Position numbers and translations under genes: made by a program
From: Oscheius tipulae
Taxonomy: Eukaryota > Nematoda > Chromadorea > Rhabditida > Rhabditidae
DNA length: 64,000 nt
Reading direction: 5' to 3'
Assembly (NCBI GenBank): GCA_037178975.1
Contig: JASJZH010000002.1
Coordinates: 5,197,501-5,261,500, forward strand
Notes under the pieces: model-generated
Databases searched by the model: none
Seen by the model: only the letters and a program-made list of their open reading frames with translations
What the model was told of the DNA's origin: nothing
Shown: piece after piece, positions 44,051 through 54,868 of the stretch
Layout of the letters: each line of letters starts with the position of its first letter
How positions within the stretch are numbered: the first letter of the stretch is position 1

Positions 44051-45913
44051 ATGACGTCATCGGAAGAAAAGGCAAGTTACAGGAACCTTGTTTCCTTTTG
44101 GTAGGGACATGGGGAGCCTCTTGAATAGAAGATTTAGGATATTTGGAATATGCTGCAACTATAGCTATTCTGTCATGATCACAGGTGCACAAGACATTTT
44201 GAGCAAGCAGGAAAAGAACGTAACCGCAGTCAGGAGCATTGAACACTGCAAGACAGAACTGCTAGACCGTCACTGTTCCCCCTACTCGGCCTCGCTCGTC
44301 CTCCTCTGCAACATTCTTCCCGGTTTCGTTGCCAAGCTCATCTACCCCTTCACGACCAAGTTCATTCCATATGGGTAGGATAGACCATATAGACAATTCA
44401 ATCTCTGTCCAGGGTCCGACATGCCATAGTCTGCGTCCTCCAAGCCGCCTCCCTACTCATTGTGGCGTTCGCCAACTCGGTTCCAATTGCTCTTCTGGGT
44501 GTATCGGTGGGCTCTATCCAGAGCGGTTTGGGTGAGAGCACGTACCTCGGACTCGCTAGTCACTATCCAAAGTAGGTACTCGTACTTTTCTACTCTGAAG
44601 GTAACAGATCCGCAATTTCCACATGGTCTTCTGGAACTGGAATGGCCGGTCTGGCTGGAGCCTTCTCCTACGCCGGCCTAACTGACTCTCGTCTGCTTGG
44701 ATTCAGTTCCATGGAGGCAATGCTCATAACCCTGATCGTTCCCTTCATTTTTCTCGTAACGTTGGTTTTTTAGTTACCAAGGATTGTGTGTATTCAGATA
44801 TTACACGCTTTTGGTTGTTCCTGACACTGTTAGAAAAGCAGAGTTGAGGAAGCCGATAACTTGGATCGGACTTGACGTGGTCCTGGAAAAGAGGAAGCCG
44901 TCGATTGAAAGAGAAGAGCCGCCGAGAAGAACCTGCAAAGAGAAACTAGCGATATTCAAGGTTAGTTCAAAGAGAGTATGAGAACAATACCTTTTCAGAG
45001 TCTCCTGAAGTACATGATTCCGTTGTTCACTGTCTACTTCGCCGAGTAAGAACCGTCGAGAATTATTGTCTGACTCATTCAGGTACCTCATCAATCAAGG
45101 CCTGGTCGAACTCATAGTTTTCGACTGTGACCACGGCTTCGGAACCAGCATTTCTGGACAGTACAGATGGTACCAGGTCAGTTAACAATTCAAAAAAAAA
45201 ATGAAACACAATCCTCAGGTACTTTACCAGGTCGGAGTCTTCATCTCTCGCTCGTCAGCCAGTTTTGTCCAATTGAACATGACATGGCTAGTCATCCTGC
45301 CGATCATTCAGGTGCTTCTAAACTTTCCTATCGAAGTCTGTAATTTGTAGTTGCTGAACAGTGTCTTTTTCCTCATGGATAGCATCTTCAACTTTGTGCC
45401 ATACTTCGGGATCATTGCTGCAATTGTCCTTGCCGAGGGTCTCATTGGTGGTGCCTCATATGTGAACAGCTACAATCACATTCATAAAAAGGTTTGTATC
45501 TGATTGGGCATCGAAACTGGCCTGATCTGAAATGGACAGTAAAACCGAAAATTCGCCTGTCTCCTGTCCTGGAAAAAGTACGTCGGGCTTAAACAGCTCG
45601 CCTAAAACGTAAAGCGTGATAGATCGTCATAGACAATAACAAATTGTCTCCTTTCAGCCAACGTCTTTTTCCATTTTCCCGCGATGAATTGGTTCGCCAT
45701 ACAATGATTCTTTAGACCTTCGCTTTGAAATAGATAGACCGAGACAGGCGTTGCCGATCAGTCTCTCTCGTCCAATTAACGTTCTTCCAGATCGACCCCA
45801 CGATCCGAGAGTTTGCCCTGTCCATTGTCACCTTAGCCGATACTGCCGGAATATTCGTTGCTGCTCTTGTGGGAATGCCCATACACAACGCCATTTGTAA
45901 ACTGCCACTCTGA
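44051..45913 (+). CDS. CLN3 (battenin)-like lysosomal membrane protein, copy 1
   Basis: Ten exons (44051-44100, 44138-44374, 44413-44571, 44608-44760, 44798-44960, 44999-45045, 45083-45176, 45219-45311, 45351-45491, 45791-45913) close to 419 residues. Battenin landmarks are in order: ICCNYSYSVMITGAQDIL, LLCNILPGFVAKL, SGLGESTYLGLASHYP, WSSGTGMAGLAGAFSY, KYMIPLFTVYFAEYLINQG, RWYQ, GVFISRSSA and EFALSIVTLADTAGIF. CLN3 is a polytopic late-endosome/lysosome protein needed for glycerophosphodiester clearance, mutated in juvenile Batten disease. C. elegans has three paralogues. The last intron (45492-45790) is 299 nt, whereas its counterpart in copy 2 is 38 nt. The next gene downstream is a second CLN3. 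Confidence 0.93.
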
Positions 45914-46245
45914 TTCCTATCAGTCTCTCTCTCATTCTCTTTACACCTTGATACGAGTATTTTCCTCTGTGCAATCTGTTGTTTCGTCGACTAATAAGAT
46001 TTCGGTCCAGATCAATCCCCTCTCTAGTCATGAGGTTGATCTGTTTTAACACACCCACATAATATTATGGCAACAAAACCGGTCTATTTTGATCACTTCC
46101 TCCAGCTCATTTTGTCCTGTATAATGCTATTTTTGTTTAGAAGTGATGACGCAACAGCCACAGCGCTCGTCCACAAGAAACATTGCTGCTTTTTGGTAAT
46201 TTCGGGGACCCTCCTTGTCCACATTCGCTCGAATCATCTTTGTGG
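45914..46245. other. Gap between the tandem CLN3 genes
   Basis: About 330 bp containing the 3' region of copy 1 (an AATATTATGG-type string near 46061) and presumably the copy 2 promoter or splice-leader site. No gene is seen. Confidence 0.4.
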
Positions 46246-47972
46246 ATGAGTTCTCGATTCGTTCGTGAAGAAGCAAAAAAACATTTTTCACGCAAGATAT
46301 CCAAACCCAGCATCTTTTTGTATCTGTATTCGGAGCGCTAACCGAATGAGCCATTAAGGCAAAGTCGCAACGACTCTCTCGCTAGGCATTTGAATGTAGC
46401 GCACAGTAATACTGATGAAAAAGCCGTGTTACTCACAATCAGAAAAAAAATAACTGGCCACTTACTGGTTCAGGTTGTTCGGAGTATGCAACAACTTTGC
46501 CTACTACCTGATGAACAGTGCGGCCCAGGATATTCTGCACAAACACGCGGAGAAACGGCTCTCCTCGGCTAGCAATTCATCTGTTGAACATTGTGAAAGT
46601 GAACTCAACAGTCGACACTGTTCTCCTCATTCTGCCTCTTTGGTTCTTCTCTGTAACATACTTCCCGGTCTCATCATCAAAATGCTTTATCCGTTTATTG
46701 CTAAATATGTACCATATGGGTAGGTTGGATCAACATTCCTGAGAAACAAAGTCTCAGGGTACGACACGCAGCTGTCTGCATCCTTCAAGCTGCTTCTCTT
46801 CTAATTGTAGCTCTAGCCGATTCCGTTCCTTTGGCTCTTTTCGGTGTCCTCATCGGTTCCATTCAGTCCGGTTTGGGAGAGAGCTCCTACCTGGGACTGG
46901 CCAGTCACTACTCCAAGTAAGACTTGTTGTTACTGTCAGACTGCTCCCCAGACACACAATCTCGTATTTTGCTTCTGGGACAGGAATGGCAGGAATCTCG
47001 GGCTCCTTCACTTACGCTGGTCTGACAGATTCTCGTCTGGGTAGACTGACCTCCAGCCAGGCTATGCTAGTGACTTTGATCATCCCAGTCACCTTCACGA
47101 TTGCGTAAGTTTATTCTCAATGTCAGTCAGACCATTTCAGGTATTACTTTGTACTGGAGAGACCTGAAACGGTCCGTAAGGTCAGTGTTCTCGAGCCGAG
47201 GTCCTGGATTGGACTGGACCGTGCCAAAGAGAAGAGACAGTCCGAAGTTTCGATGGGTACCAGTAGCTTGGCTGACCAGGCGCCCAAAAGAACGCTAAAA
47301 GAGAAAATGACCATTGTCAAGTGTCTGTTGAAGTACATGATCCCGCTCTTCCTCGTCTATTTTGCAGAGTGCGTTTTAGATTCGGGGAAGGAATTAGAAA
47401 TACTTAGATATTTGATCAACCAGGGTCTGGCAGAGTTGGTGATCTTTGACTGTTCGTCCGGATTCGGGACCAGTCTCCGGGCGCAATACAGGTACAGTCT
47501 TTCTGTAAAAGCTCATTCAAATAATAGATGGTACCAAGTCCTCTATCAAGTCGGAGTCTTCGTCTCAAGATCCTCTGGCAACATGATCTCTCTGAGCATG
47601 ACCTGGATTGCAATCCTTCCGATGCTTCAAGTACTTGTAGATTTCATGTCCACTAAACGAATTTCAGTTCTTCAACGCCGCCTTCTTCCTTGCGGACAGC
47701 ATTTGGGCCTTTGTCCCACACTTTGGACTGATGGCTACTCTGGTCCTCTATGAGGGTCTGATAGGAGGCGCTGCTTACGTGCACAGCTATAATCACATTC
47801 ATAAAAATGTTTGTTTTCGCTCCTTCCACAACAAAGATTCATCCAGATTGATCCCGCAATCAAGGAGTTTGCTTTAAGCGTGGTGACACTGGCCGATACT
47901 GCCGGAATTGTAACTGCAGCTCTCGTGGCTATTCCCGTTCACAATGCAATCTGTTCCATTCCTTTCCAATAA
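46246..47972 (+). CDS. CLN3 (battenin)-like protein, copy 2
   Basis: Exons 46474-46719, 46758-46916, 46952-47104, 47141-47368, 47408-47491, 47528-47630, 47668-47808 and 47847-47972 are secure. The first exon (46246-46319, MSSRFVREEAKKHFS...) is proposed because it is the only nearby ATG-led piece with the required phase. Total is 437 residues. It shares the CLN3 landmarks with copy 1 (VCNNFAYYLMNSAAQDIL, SGLGESSYLGLASHYS, KYMIPLFLVYFAEYLINQG, GVFVSRSSGN). The loop before KYMIP is longer and Ser/Lys-rich. One intron of copy 1 is missing here and another has moved, so the duplication is not recent. AATAAA (47971-47976) overlaps the stop codon. Confidence 0.9.
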
Positions 47973-48338
47973 TAAATTTTGACAAGACGTAAATATGACT
48001 ATAAATAAAGTCAGTGATCACGGGAAATGGCAAGACAGTGCACCAAAGATCACCTAAATTTGGGAAACTCTCAAGGACTAGTTCACGGGCCAAGAAGGAA
48101 TAGTCGTGGCCTCTCTGATGGCGTTCCAATTCCGAAGTTCCCTTTCCATGTCAACCAGACGAATCGAATAAAACGTTTCATACAGTAGAAGGCAAATATT
48201 ATGAGCTCGGATACACGTGCTGAAAGGCACAGAACAAAACTGACTAGTGAGGGAATGTGCAAGTGAATCCTTTGGGAAATCGAGGTGAGATTCTAATGGG
48301 ACTAGACAGGAAAGAAGGAGGAAATATACAAATGGTTA

Positions 48339-50984
48339 TTAACAGACAAAGTCAGCAATCTCGGGATGAACGAGTTCGGCTTTGGCCAGAATTGCGTGAA
48401 ACCAGCTGTCTGACGAGAGATCCAATGCTCGGCGACAGTCGCTCAGAGAGAAGCGAGTGCTTTTGGCCGGGTTCTCCTTTTCTGTCTGGAGGGGGAGGCT
48501 GGTCTCTTTGACGTAGTCAATGAACGCATGCGCCGTGTTTTCCACATAGAGGAGAAGCTGTTGGACGAGCCCTATTCGGACAGACTCCTCATAAGGTAAC
48601 ATGTCCATGTGGCGAAGGAACTTCTTGACGCTGTCCAAGACTTTGCAACTGCTCAGTTCTCTGAAAATAAGTTCCAATCATTCTCTTCGTCAGATCTTAC
48701 AGTTTGGTGGCCCGATCTCTTGGATGATTCCGGAGCTCCAATAGGCTCTCAAGTCGCTCGAGTTCAGCTCTTTGTCTTAGAACGCGATGCCGAGGATAGG
48801 AGGCGGACATGCAGACCGTCCCCTGGTCCACATCGACCACACAAATGGGCCAAGTTGACATGGTCCCGAAGCGAACGACGTGGGCCAGTTCTGACTGAAA
48901 AAGTGGGATGAATTTTTTTACGTGAATTTTGGGTCACTTTGTTACTAACAAAAAGAATACTCACCCTCCGCACAGCCTGTAGCCTGATGTATGGGCTATA
49001 GTGATGCCTATAGGTTCGAACTCCACACCAACGCAGTTCCTCCGGCAAAAATAATGCCAACGTGTATAGCAACTAAACAATAAAGTCAACTCTCTAGGAT
49101 TCTGGTACTTACTCTCGTTACATATAGCTGATCCGATCCCACGACGACACAGTAGCCTTGACTTTGAAGCACTCCCGATATGACTTTGGACAGAACCTTG
49201 TCTGTTTCGCATTGTCTGCCAGCAAACAGGGTGTGTTTCAGCTAAAAAAAAGTTCTACAACTTGTTCGATCATAAAGTTACCATTAATGGACGTGATTCT
49301 GAGACTAGAGGGAATTTTTCAAGGCAGCCTACAAGGTCCAACAGTTTGGTCAACTCCACCGTTGCTCGGACAATCACGTCGTCGAACGATTCTGTGTACA
49401 GGGAAGCTTTCAGGCGAGGGACCGAGTCTGTCAGCAGCGTTTCGAAAAAGTTCTGTCTTTGCATGAACCACTCCGTCCTAAAAATAGAAATGTGTGAAAT
49501 GATTTACATAGAGTCCTACCTGGAACTGCTCAGAAGGAATGATATGGCGTGAATCGTCTTTCGACCGTCTTTGCCCTCGGCTGAGAAGATATAGGAACTT
49601 GACATAAGGCCTCTTGTAGGCACAATTGTCAGCTTGTGCATCAGCGGATTCGATGGCAGTTGGGTTGTGCAAATCTGCTCAGCCAGGACGAATTTAGCCA
49701 CAAAGTACTCATCCGAGATCTGTTCTTCTGGGACATCTAGGGACATGTCCAGGACGGATGTCAAGTCATCAATGTCGGGAGAAACCCTGCCTCTGGAATA
49801 AACAGGACGGTCAAAAAGTGTCTACAAAACTCACAGTCTATTAGACGAGCGACTGCCTCGGACAGGATAAATCGGTGACTGACACAAGGCGCTGAGATCA
49901 CTGTGCATAGAAATTGTTCCGCCAATCCCCGAGTCCACACAGGAATTTGTCAAAACTGAAACTGATTACCAATAACTTCAATCGAGTACACACCTTGCTC
50001 CTGTAGCCTTTTCGCTTCATCTCTCTGTTCCTCGCTGTCTATCATTTTGACGAAAGACGATCCTTCTGTCAGAGTATCACTGCCACCGGATTCGAAAACC
50101 GCGTCTCTCTTGGTCTGCTGCAAATCCGGACTCAACAGGTTGGCAAGGTCTAGCTGTGTAATCGTTGGGTTCTCTGTCATTGTTCCCACATACTAAAACA
50201 TGCAGTGTCTTGGATTAACACAAGACTCACATTTCCCTGCTCATCGACATCACTTTCTTCAATAACTTGAGGGGAAAAGAGTCTGGACGTCGTTGCCTCA
50301 CTGCCCTGAAAGCAAATTAGCAAATCCTTTGGAGTGAACTTACAAATCGGGAGTCATTCATGCCGAGTGTTGAACAGGTCAGGGTCGTTGTGCTTCGACT
50401 CTCGGTCATGAAGTCTCCCAAATAGTGCTCTGAACCTGAAAACGGAGCTCGCAAACATAAAAAATAGTTATGAACCGTATTTTGGCAGAGGACTTGAGGT
50501 GAAGAAACCGTATGCCGAGTCGGACAACATCATGCTGTCGAACATTTCGGTCGTCTCGAGTTCTGTCTGGAAAATTGGCTGCAATCTAAAGAGACAGACA
50601 AAAAACTACTTCCAGAGGGTCATCGATGTCTTCGTACTGTGCCGACTGTGTGCTCAGAGACGAATCCAAGCTCTCTACGTCGTTTATGGATCCCTCTTCT
50701 CCGCTATGGTTCGCTGGTGACATTGAAGAGGGATTGGTCTGAAAACTTCAAAAGTTCTTGAACATTCCCCATTATTTTCACCTCCCAGACGAACTTCAAT
50801 TCGGGACCCGTCATGAAATCAAAAGACGACCAGACGATCTTGTTAATTCCACTGGGAAACTTCTCCCGGATGGTGAGACGACCCGGCGGGACTCCATCCT
50901 GCAATTTTAACTACCCTTTTTTAAAATTGGTCTAAATACCTCGTGAAGTGCATCGTAAGTTGAAAAGTATTCGTCTGCTTCCAT
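48339..50984 (-). CDS. alfa-1: C9orf72 / ALFA-1 homologue
   Basis: Fourteen exons (50940-50984, 50782-50898, 50610-50738, 50476-50578, 50344-50435, 50231-50305, 49994-50192, 49835-49955, 49520-49792, 49282-49477, 49113-49241, 48965-49072, 48701-48894, 48339-48660) close to 700 residues. The longin/uDENN start (INKIVWSSFDFMTGPELKFVWE region), the later DEYFVAKFVLAEQ and LMSSSYIFSAEG strands, QGYCVVVGSDQLYVTRLLY, and the C-terminal cDENN/dDENN helices (LVQQLLLYVENTAHAFIDYV) follow C9orf72. Human C9orf72 has 481 residues; here about 200 Ser/Thr/Asp/Glu-rich residues are inserted within the N-terminal longin region. C9orf72 works with SMCR8 and WDR41 at lysosomes and in autophagy, as a GAP-type complex. 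The stop lies 366 bp from the convergent CLN3 copy 2. Confidence 0.88.
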
Positions 50985-51264
50985 CTTCACAGCATCTGAA
51001 AATCCGATAAATCGAGTTGAAGCAGAGAGGACACTAAACAAACAAGGAAAACACGAGACTACGACCGGTTTTTCGAAATTAAATTGGAGGCAAAGTATTA
51101 CTACTTTTGCAAAAAGGTGGTTTATGAATCAGAAAAATGATAGAAAGCGAATAAAGAATGAGTCATGCGTGTTCGTTAATTGATTTCCCAGACGACCAAT
51201 CGATATTGGGCGGTAAAGTGAGGTGTGTTAGGTCGCCTGTGAAGTAACTATTGAACTCTGGAGA

Positions 51265-51497
51265 ATGCTTGAAACTTTTAAAAGTAAACGAAAGTGACTA
51301 ATATTTTTTTGGAGTTTGCGTTAGGCTCGAAAGAGAGCCCGCAAGCAGCTGATCCAACGGAAGGCCACAAAGGTCAAGCCTGCTAAGAGAAGACGCAAAC
51401 TTCTCAGAATACGAGGCTTGTTTAATTGCAAAATTTCAGAACTCCAAGTGTTCGATAACGATAAGAAGTAAATGTTTTAACATTCGGACTCCTTTTT
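51265..51497 (+). CDS. Possible small CX9C-containing protein
   Basis: Three pieces join in phase: 51265-51283, 51325-51372 and from 51408 to a TGA near 51497. The product would be about 50 residues with one CX9C pair (C-LIAKFQNSK-C) preceded by Tyr-Glu-Ala, as in mitochondrial twin-CX9C proteins such as the NDUFAF8 group. The second Cys pair expected for a twin CX9C fold is not convincingly present, so either a further exon exists or the reading is chance. Confidence 0.22.
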
Positions 51498-51539
51498 GAT
51501 TATCAAAAGACGTATGTCTGTATCCCAAGTCATGAGTTA

Positions 51540-51720
51540 TCCTACCTTCACAGTTGGCATCTGATGTCTGTAACACATATCAACTCTAATTTGGGATAAC
51601 ACTTGGCAGTTTCTGTAGCCTTTTTTGTCAAGTATATCTTAGATTAAAGTTGACAAGACGAGTAAGAAGAGCGCCAAACAGTTCAAAAAAGTACTGGGCC
51701 GCTCCGCAAGAAGTGTTGAC
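51540..51720 (+). repeat. Dispersed palindromic repeat, copy 3
   Basis: Same orientation and block order as the 22989 copy: a tcctacctt... leader, arms at about 51579-51598 and 51635-51654 around the core cagtttctgtagccttttttg, then a tail (gtactgggccgctccgcaagaag) shared with the first copy (gtactgagtcgctccgccagaag). The arms form an imperfect hairpin. Confidence 0.78.
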
Positions 51721-52181
51721 GTCTTATAACTTTTACGACTTGATTCAGACCTACACTTTTGCCTTTGCCTACACCATTTGGTCCCAGTGCAAGACCAAGT
51801 TTGGCATCAGAATGTTCAGTAAAAATCCTATTTTTTTGGGGCTATCTGTAAGCTGAAATTACAAACTTTGACCTGTTTCTATCAGCTCAAAATGACACTA
51901 TACTCGTAAGTCTAATCCTGGAAGTGAAAGTTCACTAGCAGAGATAACAGTCCAATGATAGAAGATCGTTCAAAAAGTTTACTCGACCCGCGATATTCAC
52001 GCGCAACCTGTCTAAAAAATGATCGAGTGGTCTGGGTTGGTCAATAAGCAGGAGCTCTGTTTATAAGAGCAGGCTGTAGGAGCAGAAAAAGAGACCTGAT
52101 AAGAGCCTCCCTTTGTGCACTTTTCGTAAATAAGATAAAGCATCCGTTCTGGTCTTCAGAAGTGTCAGATTTCCTGCTATA

Positions 52182-53125
52182 ATGGATGTGTCTCTAGCTG
52201 AACTCTCATCTGTTATTAATCCGTCTTCTCGAGAAAGTGTTATCATAGATTTTGATGGAATTCTGTTTGTCGACAGGCTTTTGATTCGTCCGTTAATCGG
52301 AGAAGGGGGGACTGCAGCGATCAGGCACAGTTCAGAGAACACGCGTGAGTCCGTCCGCCTTCTTGACACCTTCCCCCTGTCAGTCTCCCTTCTCGAGGTT
52401 TGTGGGATCCTTCTAATGTAGAACGTGGTTCTACGTAAGCCTGAAGCGTCCCGTATTCCTTGGCCGGTAGTATCTTACCATAAATATCTCTCTTGCGACT
52501 CTTTACCGCCGTCAGTCTTCAGGTTTCAGAGCTCCTCCTTATTACTCTTTCAATGGACAACAGCCCCCAATTTCTTGAAATCTTATCAGCTATTACCTGC
52601 AAAGGACTCTTCTTGTGGTCGGACAAATTATAATCGTTCTCACAACTGCTAACCACTTCGTTTGATCAAAGTATCCTCGTTCCATCGAGTCCACTCCTGC
52701 CTAATCCTCTGTCCAGGCTGTGCTAAGAAGCTCCAGAGGTGTGTGGACAGTGATAAGGCTAGACAGCCGACTGCTGTTCGACATTTAGTCGTAACTTTTA
52801 TAGCCTCCTACTTGTTCCTGATATGGAGTTACTAATGCTGTGTGGCCGGCTCTGTTCTTCCAGTTTGGCTTCAGTTGTACTTGATCGTATGACGATATTT
52901 TTTTCTGTTGAGAAAACAGCCAGCTCATTGATATTCTGGGCCGCTATCATAATATTGTTCCCACTAAGAGAGTTTATAAAGCTTCTCATTACGGCTCTCG
53001 GATACTTTTTTGGAATCATTCTAGACACATTACTTCCTCTCTCAAATTCGTTCCTCTCCCTGGTGCACGTGTCGGCGATAAGCTTCAATCTCTTTGTACT
53101 TACTCTTCCGCTCAGTTTTCACTGA
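52182..53125 (+). CDS. Polytopic membrane protein, family and exon structure unresolved
   Basis: A start exon (52182-52399) encodes an acidic N-terminus (MDVSLAELSSVINP) and ends at a GTTTGT donor. Further in-phase pieces include a stretch with the membrane segment HLVVTFIASYLFLIW (about 52729-52821) and a last exon with LIFWAAIIILFPL and LLITALGYFFGIIL, ending in a TGA at 53123-53125. Between 52430 and 52730 at least two exon chains are possible and neither gives a recognised family, so the middle is uncertain. A 26-nt intron near 52885 would be needed in the best chain. The aquaglyceroporin ATG follows 18 bp after this stop, suggesting co-transcription. Confidence 0.35.
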
Positions 53126-53143
53126 ATCTTCTGATCTCTAGAG

Positions 53144-54212
53144 ATGGCAATTGCTAAGGAGCCCCTCTTCAATCGTCTTCGCAACCACGGAGTTACAAAC
53201 GTGCTCAAAAGGAACCTAATTGCCGAGTTCACAGCAACTTTTTTCCTAGTTGTGAGTTTCGCAAAAGTCAAGGAACGATCAGAACTTTAGTTCATCGGAA
53301 CCTGCATCGTTGCCCAGTTCCATTTGGGCAGGGAAACCACTACCAGATGGTTAGGCATCACGACCGGCTGGGGATTCTGCATATGGCTGTGTGTTACCGC
53401 TACTGCCAGAACATCAGGTAAGAACAAGAGGAGAGACTTGACTCTAGATCCCAGGTGGTCACATGAATCCGGCCGTCTCTCTTCTGATGTGGACTATGGG
53501 ACACATTCCATTCACCTGGGTACTATACTATTCGGTTGCACAAACCCTCGGAGCATTCCTCGGAGCTGCCTGTATGTACTTCTATTACACTGGTAAGTGC
53601 AAATCGCTGTCAAGGATAACAGTCTTCAGATCTCTTCAACGCTTATGACAATGGTGTACGTTCTCTCATGGGCAGTACTGGTTCCGGTATTGTGTTCTGT
53701 AGTTACCCTAATCCAGCTCTCCAGGGCTTCTTCATGCCATATATTGATCAGGTTTTCGAGTCTTTTTTCTCCTCTAAAGGGCTGTTCCAGATCGTTTGCA
53801 CTGGTCTCCTTTGCTACTTCCTCTGCGTAATCATTGACGAACGCAACCAGATTCCAAAGTCCCTTCATCCCATCTGTTTCTTTGCTCTGTTGAGCATGAT
53901 CGGAGCTGGCTTTGGCATCAACATGGGCTATCCCATGAATCCGGCCAGGGACTTGGGTCCTCGTCTCTTCTCTGTCTTCGTCTTTGGAGCCGCTCCTTTC
54001 ACGTAATTCACTCACTTTTTTTTCACTCAGTATACAGTCATCCCTACCCTTCTTACTTCCTGGCGCCAATCGTTGGACCTCTGATTGGAGCCGTCTTCGG
54101 AGGATGGCTCTACCAGGTCACTTTGGGAATGCATCAGCCAGAAATTGAAGAAGAAGCTGAGAGACCGAAGATCCACGAAGAAGTAAAACTTATAAGTTGT
54201 TCCAAGGCTTAA
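53144..54212 (+). CDS. Aquaglyceroporin
   Basis: Six exons (53144-53251, 53291-53417, 53455-53592, 53630-53751, 53791-54002, 54038-54212) close to 293 residues with six membrane helices. Both pore boxes are intact: GGHMNPAVSLL and YPMNPARDLGPR. The Asp after the second NPAR and the long loop E are the hallmarks of glycerol-permeable channels (AQP3/7/9/10 type) rather than strict water channels. The C-terminal tail is short, acidic then basic (EIEEEAERPKIHEE). AATAAA overlaps the stop (54211-54216). Likely passes glycerol and water across cell membranes. It is unrelated in detail to the AQP11-like gene at 18 kb, so the window holds two very different aquaporins. Confidence 0.95.
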
Positions 54213-54566
54213 TAAATTTACATTTCCGACCTTGAGTCGAGAATAAAATTGTCCTGGATGTCTCACTCTTTTATGTTCTGACTCTCTGTATCCTTGTCCA
54301 CTATCAAGCATAACAGTCTTCTCCCTTTTCTCGATGACCTTTATCTTCTGACCGCTCTCATGTCCTCTAGAACGCTCCTCGCCATCGGCTGCTTACAATT
54401 TCTGTTCGTACCAAGACCCGCCCGATGCCCCTTTATTAGCAATGAGCCTTCCCATAATAACATAGCGGTTAAGGTGATCAATTGCTATTGTTCCCATGCT
54501 CATTTTTATTCGCTCTTGAAACGTTTGTCTCAAATTACTCCAGTTTTGCTAGATCCGACGAATGCT

Positions 54567-54863
54567 ATGCCTTCTGGCGTCCCATCTCTAGCCTCGCTCG
54601 ACCACCAGTTTCTCAGCTACGACAGAGAGTGGAAGCAGCATCGACTTCCCAACGAGGATATTAGTGTTCCGCGTGACCATCTACCAGATCCGGAGGCCGA
54701 GTCCATTCCTTCGGCTAAACACGTGAGTTTTCAGAAGCAAAGCTTTCCAATATCGATTCGTAAGGAACTCGCCAGCGAGATCGAACGCCGCTGGAACGAT
54801 ACGGGCTTGAACCGCATCTATATGGGCCCAAGTCAGTCGGGAGCCGATACCGAGAACGCTTAG
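54567..54863 (+). CDS. Orphan small protein, paralogue A
   Basis: Exons 54567-54722 and 54765-54863 give 84 residues from the conserved Met; earlier exons are possible. The protein is hydrophilic with three conserved blocks shared with the inverted copy at 56499-56783: [36 protein letters not shown] and [16 protein letters not shown]. The splice position is identical in both copies. I recognise no family. It has no signal peptide, no membrane helix and no cysteine. The stop codon TAG at 54861-54863 is followed after 5 bases by the ATG of BORCS5, so the two are probably one transcription unit. Function is unknown. Confidence 0.65.
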   Translation: MPSGVPSLASLDHQFLSYDREWKQHRLPNEDISVPRDHLPDPEAESIPSAKHVSFQKQSFPISIRKELASEIERRWNDTGLNRIYMGPSQSGADTENA

Positions 54864-54868
54864 AAACC

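Larger units (their letters stand above)
50985..52181. other. Intergenic with repeat copy and possible small gene
   Basis: Upstream of the C9orf72 start (50984). It contains the candidate small gene at 51265 and the repeat copy 3 at 51540-51720. The remaining sequence shows no supported feature. Confidence 0.4.
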
